A DNA stretch of 64,000 bases, from the NCBI RefSeq assembly GCF_030253575.1, contig NC_080566.1:10487501-10551500 (forward strand). The letters run 5' to 3'. The stretch is from Rhododendron vialii. Lineage: Eukaryota > Streptophyta > Magnoliopsida > Ericales > Ericaceae. Below, piece by piece: positions 42,028-53,771 of this stretch; position 1 is the first letter of the stretch, and each line of letters starts with the position of its first letter. Below the pieces are notes generated by a model, which saw only the letters and a list, made by a program, of their open reading frames with translations, had not been told where the DNA came from and ran no database searches. A program made the position numbers and the translations under genes.

Positions 42028-43620
42028 TTACTGACATTGAGAAGGGTGTTTGGATGAAGCTATAATCGGCCTACTTGACTCCGTAATCATTGGACCGATT
42101 AATTCTTGAAAAAGTGCCTTCACTTCTTCAGCTGACTTCTTGTTATGAATGGGGGCTATTTTGTGGCGGCCATACTTGTTAAGGCCTGCCACCTTCATTG
42201 GACCAACCCCTTCATCATATAGGTGGGCCTCAGCATGGTTAGTAGAGGCTTGGAACGGTCTACGGTCAGCCCATATTACCTCCACGTCGTCTTGATTCCA
42301 AAAAATAAGACATTGGTGAAGGGTTGAGGGGACCGCTAGACAAGAATGAATCCTATCTCTCCCCAGTAGAACATTGAAGGAAGAGTGTGAATTGACAACA
42401 AAGAAAGGTGTTGTTAAGGTCTTGGACCCTATCATTAAATTCATGATCAAAATACCTTGGCATGCTATCTCCTTTCCAGTGAAGTCAGTCAAGGTGGCGT
42501 TGCATGAAACCAGGTCTTGATCAGTCTTCCCGAGCCTTTGCATCATGGCTTTAGGAATGAGATTGGCTGCTGAACCGTTGTCTACCAGGATACGGTTCAC
42601 TGGCATCCCATCAAGGCAACCAGCAATGTACAAGGGCTTGATGTGTTTGTTCATCGTAGGACTCGGCCTCTCAAAGATCACGCTAGCCGCACGATCTTCA
42701 TTCTTCTCTTCGGTCTCGTCCTTCAGCAAGATCACTGAAGGTCCATTCAGTCCTACAGAGAAGGACTCATTTAAGATCTCCGCTGTCTGCCCCATCTCTA
42801 CAACATCTCCCTCCATGGCTGTTGGAGTGTTCTCCTTGGCTTCCAGATCTGCTGGTAAGAACACGACCATGTTGCATTGCATGTTATGACCCTGTCCAGG
42901 CACAAATACCTTAGCCTGTGGATTCAACTTTGACTTGCCCCCCGAGTCTGGCTTTCTAGGTTCAAGGGCTGTCCTCTGGAGCAAAGAGACTTGTCTTGGT
43001 GGAGGCTGAATTCTAGCCTCCTTGAGAGTTCTTTCCAAGATAGGTTGTTTCTTTTGTACCGTTGTCTGCTTTGGAGGTGGTTTGGTAACGACCTCTTTGT
43101 ACGTCCTCTTGAACAGGATTTGCTTCTGGGGTAAAGTCTTTAGAAGAGGCTCAACGATAGCCTCTTCCATAGTCCTTTCCAAGGGCTTGTATACTCTTTT
43201 AGCCTTAGGTTTTTCGACCATAGGCTCTTCCACTGGGATCTCCATCTTCATCTTCCCCTTGGGATCATCTCCATTCATGAGGTCATCTTCATTCATGGGA
43301 TCGTCAAGTAGGTCTCCTTCTTCCTCAGCCCTTCTTGCTGCCTGCCTGAATCGTTGGCGGCGCCTTTTCTGAGATCTAGATAAAGGTGGAGGTTCAGAAG
43401 GAAACTTGGGATGTTCAACCCTGTGCCACTCATCTGGAGGAGTGACTGGAGGTTTCACAGCCCTTGATTTATCCCTGGAAGGAGCAGATATCCTCAAGTT
43501 GACGAGCTCATCTCCGATTTCAACCAACCCAGGCTGAATTCGGTTGAACACAGATTCGCGTACAACCCTTCTTCCTTTAGACCTGCACTGCTCCTTAGGA
43601 CTTGGCTCAGCCCTTCCCAT
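42028..43620 (-). CDS. Gypsy protease region
   Basis: A 530-codon frame. The N-terminal half is basic and low-complexity, with QKRRRQRFRQAARRAEEE and repeated P/K-rich blocks. The C-terminal half is a retropepsin-like aspartic protease with the active site ILVDNGSAANLIP (DNG, usual in Tat elements in place of DSG/DTG) and FNVLLGRDRIHSC downstream. The frame changes just before RT. Confidence 0.88.
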   Translation of the reverse strand: MGRAEPSPKEQCRSKGRRVVRESVFNRIQPGLVEIGDELVNLRISAPSRDKSRAVKPPVTPPDEWHRVEHPKFPSEPPPLSRSQKRRRQRFRQAARRAEEEGDLLDDPMNEDDLMNGDDPKGKMKMEIPVEEPMVEKPKAKRVYKPLERTMEEAIVEPLLKTLPQKQILFKRTYKEVVTKPPPKQTTVQKKQPILERTLKEARIQPPPRQVSLLQRTALEPRKPDSGGKSKLNPQAKVFVPGQGHNMQCNMVVFLPADLEAKENTPTAMEGDVVEMGQTAEILNESFSVGLNGPSVILLKDETEEKNEDRAASVIFERPSPTMNKHIKPLYIAGCLDGMPVNRILVDNGSAANLIPKAMMQRLGKTDQDLVSCNATLTDFTGKEIACQGILIMNLMIGSKTLTTPFFVVNSHSSFNVLLGRDRIHSCLAVPSTLHQCLIFWNQDDVEVIWADRRPFQASTNHAEAHLYDEGVGPMKVAGLNKYGRHKIAPIHNKKSAEEVKALFQELIGPMITESSRPIIASSKHPSQCQ

Positions 43621-43631
43621 AATAATGCTTT

Positions 43632-45698
43632 TCAGGACTGGCTTGCTAGGACTGGCTTGCTAGGACTGGCATGATGTCCACACTCTGTACACACCATGGA
43701 ACAAGTTGGTTTCTCTGGTTTCTTCACTCCTGACGGTCTGGACCACCAAGAGTTCAGCTTTTCGAACCTTCTTACCCGCTCAGTACTGACGTCACCCTCA
43801 TCATAATAAGGATCCCAATACCTGCCTGGGCTGGACTTATAGACTGCTCTAGAAGGGGCTCCCAAACTTATCTTCTGCCTAGGAACAGTCCTAGGCATGT
43901 CCCTCATGTTGACAGAGACCATATTTGTACTCAGCCCTGAAGGAAAGGGATTGCCATCCACCCCCATGGGCTGCTTGTCTTTCTCTGGGAATTTGAACTT
44001 TCCCCGCTCAATTTTGTCCTGGATATCATTTCTAAATACTATGCAGTTATTAGTAGTATGACTCCAAGAATTGTGATACTTATAATACTCTTTGCCCTTC
44101 AGTTCTTCCGGAGTTGGAATCTTATGACCAAAGGGCAGTTTGAGCAGCTTGTCGGCCAGGAGGTGATCAAAGATAGCTTCAGCCCTACCCACATCGAACG
44201 TATAGGTCCTGGTTGACTTATTGAAAGTGCTCTGGGCTGGCTGCTTTGTGGGCTCCATCTTGACAAAGGCCTTGCACACGTATGGCTTTTTGTTGATGAT
44301 TTCAGCCACTGCCACGTCTGGGTCTGCCTCTGCTTCCACTGCAGCAATCTCGTAATTAGGGTCGCGGTAATACGTCCCTTTGGATGCCGTCTTCCTGTCT
44401 TGCTCTTCCGCCAAGAACTTTTCATAATGAGAAGCCTTAGAAGATAATTCGAACAGGTCTCTGAACTCCGTTCCATAAAACTTCTTCTTTATTTCAAAGC
44501 TCAGGCCGTTTAGTGCTATACGCACTTATTCGGCCTCAGGAAGGACTATCTTGCATTTGAATTGAGCAGTTTTGAAACGTAAGAGGTAGGACTCCACAGA
44601 CTCTTAGATGGGTTTGACGATAGCATGACAGGCCCGCCAACGTGACTTCTGGTTCTACCCTGTAGAACTGCTGGTAGAACATCTCCTCCAACTGTGCCCA
44701 GGTCTGCACCGAGTTGGGTGGCAAGTTGATGTACCAAGTGAAGGCTGTCCCAGTAAGAGAATTGGGGAAAAGCCTCAACTTCAGTGCATCAATGGTTCCA
44801 GCTTCTCCACATTGAACTTGAAACCTGGCAATGTGCTCCACCGTTGACTGCATGCTCTCGCCATTGAAGGTCTGGAATTCTGGGACTCTATAACCCTTTG
44901 GGAAAGGTGTATTGTCCACCTCCTCGGTATGAGGCTTCCTATACATTGGCCTTCCCAAGGTCTGAAACCAGGTCCTAACTGCTCCTGTAGCAGGTTCAAG
45001 ACTTGATCCCTTCCCATGACTAGGTCTGGCTCAGGAGGCGGTTGTGGGTGCGCCTCTTGTGCCTGCTGGTTCTGGGCTGGACTTGCCCCCCGAGTATCCG
45101 AGCTTTGAGGAGTATGTGCTCCTTTGTCCTTTCCAGAGCCCTGGCCTCCTTGCAAAGGCCTTTTGTCCGTCTTGTCAAACTTGTCAAGCTTGTTCTGGTC
45201 CTCGACCAAAATAAACCTTTGATCATTATTCGGAGGCGTCGAAGCTCCTCCAATCACGACTCCCTTCTCTTTTTGCCCCCCGAGTGCAGGGCTATTAGAC
45301 GAAGTGGCATGGTAAAATGTCTGAGGAGGGGGAGGAACCCCCAATAAGCCAGCTTGGTCTTGACCATTGCCAAAGACACCAAACTGTGGAAAGCCCTGCT
45401 GCTGAGGAGCGAGCGGTAGCCTTTCTGTAAGCGTAGCAACCATCTTGTTGACTGTTATGGTCAGAGGTTCCAAGAACTGAGTGAAGGATTGCGAGATTGA
45501 CTGCGTAACGTTGTTGGAGATCTCACGTCCTGCCATGAACATATAATTTTTGACGCTGTCGGTAGCGTCGCTAAGATCTTGGGCGCTGATCTGAGGACCA
45601 GCTTCCTTGAGTAATGGCACGTCGACTGCCACTCCCTCAGGACTCTGTGGTGGATCCGGGATGGGTGGATCCGGTTGTTGTTGCGGCTTCCTGACCAT
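43632..45698 (-). pseudogene. Gypsy gag, interrupted
   Basis: The start MVRKPQQQPDPP lies 48 bp inside the 5' LTR, next to the candidate primer site. The first frame (to 44781) is P/Q-rich. A frame change near 44960 leads to the retrotransposon gag core (FPNSLTGTAFTWYINLPP, WAQLEEMFYQQFYRV). Stops near 44595 and 44530 break the end of the core. The last frame (44525-43632) carries a Tat-type YYKYHNSWSHTTNNCIVFR motif and a late CTECGHH. Gag could not be made as one protein. Confidence 0.88.
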
Positions 45699-45720
45699 GA
45701 TAAAACCCTTAGACGATTAG

Positions 45721-45739
45721 GGTCCCACTGGGCGTGCCA
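45721..45739 (-). promoter_or_regulatory. Candidate gypsy primer-binding site
   Basis: On the minus strand TGGCACGCCCAGTGGGACC starts six bases after the 5' LTR. It begins TGG like most primer sites; I could not assign the tRNA. Confidence 0.6.
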
Positions 45740-45745
45740 AAAAGA

Positions 45746-46925
45746 TGTTCGGCTCTGAAATGGCTCAAGGACTGAGCGGGCGTGTCAAGACTTGTCGCGT
45801 CTAACGTAAAGGGCTGAGCGTCCCTGTTCTGACTTCTAGATCTGAGAAGGCGATAGTGCTGCAACCAAGGGCTGGATTGCAGTGAAGGTTCGTGGTTTTG
45901 CCTCTTCGTGCGAGGACTTAATAATTTTCTAACCGTGTAGGAAAGAAAGTAACAACGTAGAATTACTTTACTATATCGTAATAATAAAGTCAGGGATGAA
46001 GAGAGATATGAATAACTTTATTATGTTTCGTAATAATAAAGTTGGGGTACAAGAGAGATAGAAACCCGAATTACTTGGTGAAGTAATTGAGTGAGGGTGA
46101 GAAAATAGAGATAGTTGCTTCGCTGAGAAGGCTTTGGTTTTAAGCATTGAGCTTGATTGGTGTGGGAACCCTTTTTTCTTCTTGTCTTCTAGTATTTATA
46201 GGCCACGGGTCTTCGATTTTCTGCATGTAAAGGGCTTGTTGTCCTCTTCTCATGGCGCCATGTGTCTTTTGTAACTTTCCCTTCATGAGATCATGGGGTA
46301 ATGGGTAGTTATTGGAAGTTACAAAAGATCATGGGCAAATAGTGCACTGGTCCAGATCTGGGCCGAGTATCCCACCTTCGCCACGAGCTGACATGTGTCC
46401 CGAGTAGCTTTCAGATCTTGCCAAGTGTCCGAAATAACTACCCACTAACATATTTAGTGGGATCATGAGTGGTTATTGGAGGTTAATAACAATTACCCAT
46501 GGGTTAATTCCGGATTATGGGCAGTTGAGCATTTAGTGGGCCATTTCCATTTCCTATTTCCATGGGTAATAAAACTCCCAACCATTTGATTTGGTCAAAT
46601 GGCTTTCACCAGGCAACAACCTCTTTCTTTCCTTCTACTTTTCATGGGCCACTTGGGTAATGTGTCATTTAATTAAATTAAATGGCCTACTAACATATTT
46701 AACCCATATCAACATTTGGGCCAGCCGAATTCTTTTACAAATTGGCCCAAAACCTCCAAACTCGAGCCCAAACCAAATTAAAATTAATTGGGCCCAGTCA
46801 ACATGGGTTTGGCCCATTAATTTTAATCCGATCCATCTTTATTCTTTGGCCCAATTTAATTAAAAGATAATTAAATAACCTTCCAACGCTTGCCCAGGAC
46901 TGGATGTCAAAAACGGGTGTAAACA
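45746..46925 (-). repeat. Gypsy 5' LTR (right end)
   Basis: Near-identical to 33950-35130. The minus-strand TATAAATA box is at 46193-46200. Confidence 0.95.
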
Positions 46926-46930
46926 CATGT

Positions 46931-47346
46931 CCTCCTGCTCAATTTGCCCTAAGATTTAAAGTATTTTTTAGGAGTATAAATTTTCAAATATTATCAGTCC
47001 TATAAAATCAGCAGCAGGGCCTGTATTATCTTCCCATGGTTCCGTCCTTTGTTGAATTACATTATGGGCGAAAAACAGCGGCACTGCCTGATGTGCCAAA
47101 AAAAAAAAAAAAAAACCATAGCAAAATAAGATTTTTCAAAACAAATGAATTCAGAACCAAGTCTTGCGAGCTCACAGTTTATTACTAGTATTACTGTTCC
47201 AAAAAAAAAAATGAATGACTTTTTTGAAGGAATTCGGAAAATACGTATACATCAGTGTTTCAATTGCGTATCCAAATTGCGTATCCAACTACATCTTGGA
47301 ACCCTGAAAAGCCAACTTGAAAACGGACCCTTCTCCGGCCACATAT
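46931..47346. other. Intergenic, nothing recognised
   Basis: Beyond the gypsy element no gene is seen. It contains an A run at 47099-47116. Confidence 0.5.
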
Positions 47347-47711
47347 GGTGGCCATACCAACGTTGCACCGACGGCCACGGGGCCCACTATAGGTCCTGTA
47401 CAGAAAATTTGAGCCGTTTTAATAATTTTAAACAAACAAAAATGAGTGGCCCTGCAAAAAATTAGTTCAATTCAATGTATGTGGATGCTCGATCAAATCT
47501 TTCCATTTTTCATTCAGATATCCTGTTATATCTAAATGAAAAATGAGAAGATCTGATTGAGTACCTATACATATTGGATTAAGCTGATTTTTCCTTTTTG
47601 CGGGGCTAGTCGTTATTTTTTATAAAATTATTGAACGACTCGAATTTTCTATGTTGGACCCGTAGTGGACCTTGTGTGACCGTCAGTGCAATGTCGGTAT
47701 GGTGGGCATAG
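47347..47711. mobile_element. Foldback MITE
   Basis: The left arm (GGCCATACCAACGTTGCACC, GACGGCCACGGGGCCCACTA) is mirrored imperfectly by the right arm (TAGTGGACCTTGTGTGACC, GTGCAATGTCGGTATGGTGG). The loop holds a second palindrome around TTTTTCATTTAGATATAAC. No target duplication is readable. Confidence 0.6.
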
Positions 47712-47801
47712 CATTTTCATTAGAAAACTGCAAGAATAAGGTATCACGTTTGACCTCCGATTCCAAATTTTGAACACGTCAATTTCTACCATCAATTAGG
47801 T

Positions 47802-48041
47802 CCCGTTCCAGAACACCTTCTTAAAAAAATAAGTATTTATTTTATATTTTCAAACTCAAAAATAATAATAATAATTTAATTTTTTTGCACCGTATAAAAG
47901 ATCTCAATGAAATTTATCAAATAAAATCTATATTAATAGAAAAATTATTTACGTAAGCATATAATTTTTACGCAAATAATTTTTAAACTTAAAATTGCCT
48001 TATTAAAAAATAGTCCCTTTCGGAAACTGGAACGGGGCCTC
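47802..48041. mobile_element. AT-rich TIR element, same family as the outer part of 32371-33133
   Basis: Ends AGGTCCCGTTCCAGAAC and, inverted, AGGCCCCGTTCCAG. It shares ACGCAAATAATTTT and GCACCGTAT-AAAGATCTCAATGA-type sequence with the composites, in inverted order, but lacks the GC-rich foldback. Confidence 0.6.
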
Positions 48042-49161
48042 CACTTTTGAAAAGAAATGAAAATTTTTCCTCAGACTTAAATTACACGGGATATTGACCT
48101 TCATGTTGGCTATCTAGAACTTCAACAGTGTGTAAACAAACCTTGGTCAAGTGCGGGTCGGCCTTGGCTTTTCGAGAGCCTAAAGTGAATTTGAAAGGTT
48201 AAGGCCCCAATTTTTTCTGTTGGTCTTATATTTTGGGTACTAAAAATATTTTTGAGCTTAAATATCAGGCAATAAGAATTATTGGGTGCCCTATTTTCTA
48301 CACTTTTTCGGGGGCTAATGCCGCCTTTTTTGCCTTTGTCTAGGATCGGTTCTGCAAGTGGGCATAGAAAAGCAAATAAGTGTTTGTCCTTCACGAAGTT
48401 ATTTTTTTAAATTCCACGAAGGCCGTACATTCCAAGTTTTAGGGCCACTGGAGGGTTCATCCGGTTATTAATCTTAGAAACCTTGAAATTAGTCGAAATG
48501 TGCTCAAGATAAAATAACGTGGAGTGGATGTTTGATATTGGAGTTTGAATTTTGTCTCAAGATTTGGCCTTCTAGATGAGGAGAGAATACGTATTAGAGA
48601 GCCGTTCTTTAACAGATGTGGCTTGACGCCTCAAAAAGTCTCGAATCTTTATTGACTGATAATGACAACTCGTTAACGTAATTCGTTTAATTATTCATTT
48701 GTTTATTTATTCAAGAAGAGGAGGAGGAAAAATGATGTGGATATTATTAGGAACAAATCTGGTTCGAAGACCTAACATCATCAGAAGGGCAAGATTAGCT
48801 AAATATTGAAGGACAAAACCTCTTCCAATTTTTTAATCTAGCAGCTAATATGAATTGCTTAGCCAACGAATAGACTATCTCCTATTAAAAGAACAATTAA
48901 ATAAAGAAGCTCTAAATAATGCTTTTGATTGTTCTTCTTTTATCATTTGAAGGAGAAAACCAAATTGGAATCCTTGCAATCGCCCTACTATTTCCTTACG
49001 GGGACTAAATGTAGAATTTTCAAAAAAAATTTACACTTTATACGGTTTTCAATAAGTTTCTCTATCTATCTCTCTTCACTGTTTTTTCTTTTTTGGGGTA
49101 ATACAGGGTATTTCCGGGTTCACCTTGCGTGTCCTTCGGACTAATTTTTATAACCTCTCCT
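48042..49161. other. Intergenic, nothing recognised
   Basis: AT-rich, with no exon, RNA gene or clear transposon end identified. A GGCCCC / GGGGGC-bearing stretch at 48200-48360 resembles worn hAT-type sequence but has no defined ends. Confidence 0.4.
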
Positions 49162-49403
49162 TAGGGCTGCAAACGAACCGAGCCGCTCGCAAGCGGCTCG
49201 TGACTCGGCTCGCTAACGGCTCGTTCGAGCTCGGTTCATCAAGCAAATGAATGAGCTCGAGCCAACATTTTCAGCTCGTTTCATAAACGAGCCGAGCTCG
49301 AGCCACTTGATGCTCGGCTCGTTGAGCTCGCGAGCTGCCATATACAGTACATACATATACCAAATGAGCCATTCGAGCCGAGCTCGAGCTTACATATACA
49401 TAC

Positions 49404-49434
<31 letters not shown>

Positions 49435-49644
49435 CATATATATATATACATATATATATACACACACACACATACATATACCGAACGAGCCATTCGAGCC
49501 GAGGTCGAGCTTTTGAATATATGTTCGAGCCGAGTTCGAGCCCACATATTTCAGCTCGATTCGAGCTCGATTCGAGCTCGAGCTGAAGAAAACTAAGGCG
49601 AGCCGAGCTCGAGCAAGGCAAAACTCGGCTCGTTTGCAGCCCTA
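49162..49644. mobile_element. AGCTCGAGC-rich hAT-like MITE with an internal TA tract
   Basis: Starts TAGGGCTGCAAACGA and ends TCGTTTGCAGCCCTA, perfect inverted repeats. The interior is AGCTCGAGCC/GAGCCGAGC words plus a TA/CATA microsatellite (about 49393-49480). The flanks CCTCTCCT and TGACTCCT agree at five of eight bases, so the target duplication is eroded. Long open frames through it are compositional artefacts. Confidence 0.8.
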
Positions 49645-51076
49645 TGACTCCTACATTCATTTACACACTTACGCGGGGTGAGCCTAACTAGTTTTATATC
49701 ATAGCAGAAACAATAAAATTATTGTTTGATCGTTTTTCCACTATCTCTTCTAAAACCAATTGGTGTTAGGAAGAGTTTCAATTAAGTTTTTTTATGGCGT
49801 TCGACACTGCACCCGCAAAACTATTTTTAGAACGGTCGCAATTATTATGTATCCAAATTCATGGGGCACTCCGAGCCCAACAATTATTCCTCCAACGAAC
49901 CCTTGTGTAGCTCTAGCGTGAAATACCCTCGCCAATTATTCCCAAAAGCAAACGTTAGATTATGGTCGTTGGAAGATTCCCCCGAGGACTCTCCCCATTC
50001 TCTAAACAAATGGAGGCTCTTCTTTTAGGAGCCGTGAAAGGTTATTATGGATTACTGTATATTAGTAAATGGAAGACTCATTAGTCATCATAGTCTTTTT
50101 CCATTTTAATGGAGTAGCAGAATTTTTAATCATTCATGCACCATGCACTGAAAGTAACATGATTTTGTGCTTTATTCCATACGGGGCTTTATTCCAATTT
50201 TTTAAAAGGGCTATCTTCCGATGGACAAAGCGAGATTAAATTGATCCCTCAAAAATTAGTCAATATACGCGTGAACTGACTCCAACACGCTCAGTTATAA
50301 GATTAGAGAAGATAAAATATCATAGAAACACAAATTAAAGAGAAAATTAACAATGTGCAAGAGTTTTTAGAAAAAACACACAAGTAATCGGGGAAAATAA
50401 GTATAATATGTCATTAATCCGGTCAGACGCCCCGGACATCTTCAGCTTAAAAGTGCTAATAACAAAAGGAAGCGTCAATATAAAATGGCATCTCTAAAAT
50501 TAATCAAGAATTCTGGGTGGTTACATGTGAATAGCATAGTTAGATCTCACCTAATATATATGCCGCCTTTATATGATACTCCTACTAATCATGTCATTAA
50601 TTAGTCCAGTCACACATAACCCGTATAATTAGTTCACTTTCAACGGATGATATTGAAATATGACCGTTTTAAGAATTTTTTAAACAGAATAATACAACCG
50701 TTCGTTGTTTTTTTTTTTTTTTCGCTCGGCTACAACTGTTCGTTGTTGGCCCGTTATTGTTGACCCATTCATCTAGTCCCATTTATGAGTTATATAGTTT
50801 TGAGAATCTACAGAAATTTTCAATGAATCTCCCCTTCCCACCCCCCCCCCCCCCCCCCCCCCACAAACCTTGGAACTCTTCCCGGCCGCCCAAGAAAACG
50901 TGGATTCTGTATGTGATGATCCTCTCATGTGACGTAAAATAAGACTCTTTAAAATATCAATTGACTATTCCAGCGGTATATTTTGTTTTCATCATTCATT
51001 TTGAAAAGATCTGATTGATTGGATATCAGTATTCAACTGAATGAAGCATAATCGTTACTAGCTAGAAAAGTACGAG
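49645..51076. other. Intergenic, nothing recognised apart from a poly(C) run
   Basis: No supportable gene. A T run lies at 50708-50722 and a C run at 50841-50862. Confidence 0.5.
50841..50862. repeat. Poly(C) run, 22 bases
   Basis: The second long uninterrupted C run in the window, unrelated in context to the one at 26665-26690. Confidence 0.97.
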
Positions 51077-51250
51077 CCCGTTCGTTTTGGAATTTTGGAT
51101 TTGTAGGTAATGAGTGTAGAGAGAAATAGAGTAATGATTGAAAATAAGGGTAATGATTGGAGAGAGATAGAGAGAAAAATGAAAGTAAAAATTGGAAAGA
51201 AATAGGATAATGATTAGAATCTAAAATCCAAAAACCTGTAAATGAACGAT
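51077..51250. mobile_element. Short MITE-like inverted repeat
   Basis: CCCGTTCGTTTTGGAATTTT at the left and, inverted, TCGTTCATTTACAGGTTTTTGG-type sequence at the right enclose purine-rich AGAGAGAAATAGAG repeats. No target duplication is defined. Confidence 0.4.
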
Positions 51251-52144
51251 CTCTAGATGTTCTCAAGTTGAGTTTTGTTCACCCTCCACTTAAGAGAGTG
51301 AACATTACCCTCTTTCCAATTGATTGAAATGTTGTAGATCCTACCACAAAGTGATGTCATGCTTACCAAAAAAATGTATTGCAAGGGTAAGACCTACACT
51401 ATTTCAACAAATAAGAGGGAGAGTAATATTCACCATCTTTTAAGGAGAGTGAACAAAATTACACTCTTATTTTTCACCGTTTGACCTTTTATTTTTCTTA
51501 TGACATACGATTCAATCAAATCATTACCAATATTCGATCAACCTAATTTTTTTTTTATATGAATCAGAAACGCATAGAATCATGCAAAATCAACAACTCT
51601 GTTCGTCAAGTAAGGCCGTGAAAAGTTTATCATTTTTATATCAAATGAGGGGAACACGAGTTGGTCAGATCTTGATTCCCACCCAAACCCTCTATTTCCA
51701 TTTATTGCATGCCACCCTCCAACAATCAGACCAAAAAAAAAAAAAATCACAAAAAAACTCTGGCCATACCATATATATGGTAATATATTCCCGTATCTCA
51801 TCTTTTCAATGCAATCCCTTTCCCTTTATTTTGACCAATCAATGTCACCCCCACCCAAGTCTCTCCTAACGGGAAGAGTCTTTGAACCGCTACCAAATAA
51901 GCCTATCCCTGATTTTACCTCCTCCACAACCACCCCCTCCCCTTACTGTAGATTTCTTCCGTTTTCGATAATTCAGATGTCTTGCTCAACTTACATACAA
52001 CTCGAATAATTTTAGGGCCTAATTTCATAGTCCAATTAAAGTCGGAGCAAGGTAACGTATGCATTATTGATAACAACTGAGAAGTTTCGAACTTGAGATA
52101 TTATGAAAGAGTAAGACTGAAGAAGATACTACCCTTTTCAGAAT
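51251..52144. other. Intergenic, nothing recognised
   Basis: AT-rich, with short frames only. The repeated phrase GAGAGTGAACA near 51290 and 51455 suggests a small duplicated or inverted unit. Confidence 0.4.
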
Positions 52145-52689
52145 TTATATAGGTACCAATGAGTGCCGGGGAGGGAAAACGTACTGACAGCTGCGCCGGG
52201 CCGTCTCCGGCCACCGGACGGCCGATCCAAGCCGTCCAAAAATTCTATAAAAAAAAACCGAGGGGACCTACGCGAGAATTAACGGCATCCGAGGTGTGTA
52301 AGGTGCTTGATCCGAACACCCATTTTTCGTGTATATGTGATCGGCCGTCCGGTGGCCGAAAACGGCCCGGTGCGGCTGTCGGTACGTTTCCCTCCCCGGT
52401 TTACTCATAGCACAACTCCTTATTTTTAAAGAAGGCAATTTCAAGCTCAAAAATCATATGCTTACGCAAATAATTTTCTCATCAATATGGATCTTATTTG
52501 ATAGATCTCATTGAGATCTTTAATACGGTGCAAAAAAAATTGAATATTTTTTTTCATTTACATTATTTTTGAGTTTGAAAATGTGAAATAAATTTTTTAT
52601 TTGAATTTTGTGGAATGACCCTTCTTATTTTTGTTTGAAAAGTTACAAAATAAGGACTTATTTTTTTTAAAAATTTCCGGAACGGGGCC
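52145..52689. mobile_element. Composite MITE, deleted copy
   Basis: Same order as 32371-33133: ATTTATATAGGTACC, the GC-rich arm (CGGGCCGTCTCCGG, GCCGTCCAAAAATTC), then an AT-rich part ending GGAACGGGGCC followed by TAA. Most of the second GC-rich arm and the left AT-rich end are missing. Confidence 0.7.
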
Positions 52690-53193
52690 TAAACCCTATA
52701 TAAGTTACTGAAACATTTCCTTGCACAGTTCCTTCCTCAGATAAAACCCCAAACCACATTCTTTATACATGGTGCTAGTCATGTGAATGAAAGATATGAA
52801 TGCATGTGAATGGTGGGGTCGTGTGTTGCCTTTTTTTGAAACTCATTCGAGTATTTTCGTATTCTCTTACATCACTCCAATATACTTTAGAATCTATTAC
52901 AAAAATCAACATTAAAAAACAGGTTATTCGGGCAGTTTTTTCTTCAAATAGAGAGGAGCCGCTCCACAATAATCTATTTGATGGATATGAGAATACATTC
53001 TATAGTCTTGCGGTGTAAGCTGGCTTCAAATTCATCCAACAAGCGATCTCAAACTTAAAACAGGTAGAATAGACTATGAGTGGAGATACAATTGATTAGA
53101 CCATAGATCGGTACTAAGAGCATCTCCAGAAGCCGCAAGAGAATTCTAGCCAAAATGCTTAGGAAAAGTCCCATTAACTAGCCATTTAACATA

Positions 53194-53465
53194 GGGAAAG
53201 TTTATAATACACACCTCTTAAAATGGTGTACCATATGCACCTATTTGATGGTTCATTCATAACATTTTATTGTGTTTCGTAACTTTTGTTCTACAATTCA
53301 TAACTTTTCAGCAGTTCGATTCGTAACATTTTCATTATGATTCATAACATTTTGGTGTGTTTCGTAACCTTTATACGATTCGTAACATTTTCTCTACAAT
53401 TCATAACATTTTTGGGGTGCATATGATACACACCCAAATAAGAGGTGTGTATTGTAGTCTTTCCC
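53194..53465. mobile_element. Mutator-type MITE with a perfect 9-bp target duplication
   Basis: TTTAACATA flanks both sides (53185-53193, 53466-53474). The terminal repeats GGGAAAG...ATAATACACACCTCTTA and inverted GGGAAAG...CAATACACACCTCTTA are near-identical. The interior consists of repeated TTCATAACATTTT and TGTGTTTCGTAAC units. Confidence 0.85.
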
Positions 53466-53474
53466 TTTAACATA

Positions 53475-53733
53475 TGGATACCCAATAGCCATATGCACAA
53501 ATACAAAATCCATCTCTATCTCTCCGAAATCTGCAAACCCACCCGATCTCCACCACTATCGCCCTCCTCCTCCACTCTGTTCGCGCTAGATCTTTGCCGG
53601 CATAATGGTAGCTCCACCACCGCTAAATCGACAACGATGGCAACCGGCTTCCAAGAAGATGACGACATATTTAGCTTTGGTATGGCTTTTTTTGCTTTTG
53701 GATCGGAGACTGAATGGTGTGCAAGGACCGGGG

Positions 53734-53771
<38 letters not shown>

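Larger units (their letters stand above)
33950..46925 (-). mobile_element. Ty3/gypsy (Tat-type) LTR retrotransposon with an antisense cargo gene
   Basis: Two LTRs of 1181 and 1180 bp start TGTTCGGCTC and end GGTGTAAACA, with flanks TATGT and CATGT (4 of 5 bases). Coding order on the minus strand is gag, protease (DNGSAA), RT (YIDD), RNase H, a second RNase H fragment, then integrase, which is typical of the Tat clade. A candidate primer site TGGCACGCCCAGTGGGACC lies beside the right LTR. No clear polypurine tract borders the left LTR. Several stops and one deletion inactivate pol. Between integrase and the 3' LTR, on the opposite strand, lies a spliced PMD gene (35752-38776). By eye the LTRs are very similar (mid-90s percent), so the insertion is not old. 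Confidence 0.96.

Noticed and set aside
42545..43372. Plus-strand frames of 114 and 116 codons opposite gypsy protease
   Set aside because: Antisense shadows of the protease frame, without PMD-like or other recognisable sequence.
49271..49660. Open frames on both strands around 49.3-49.6 kb
   Set aside because: They arise from the AGCTCGAG-rich MITE and its TA/CATA microsatellite. The residues are simple repeats.
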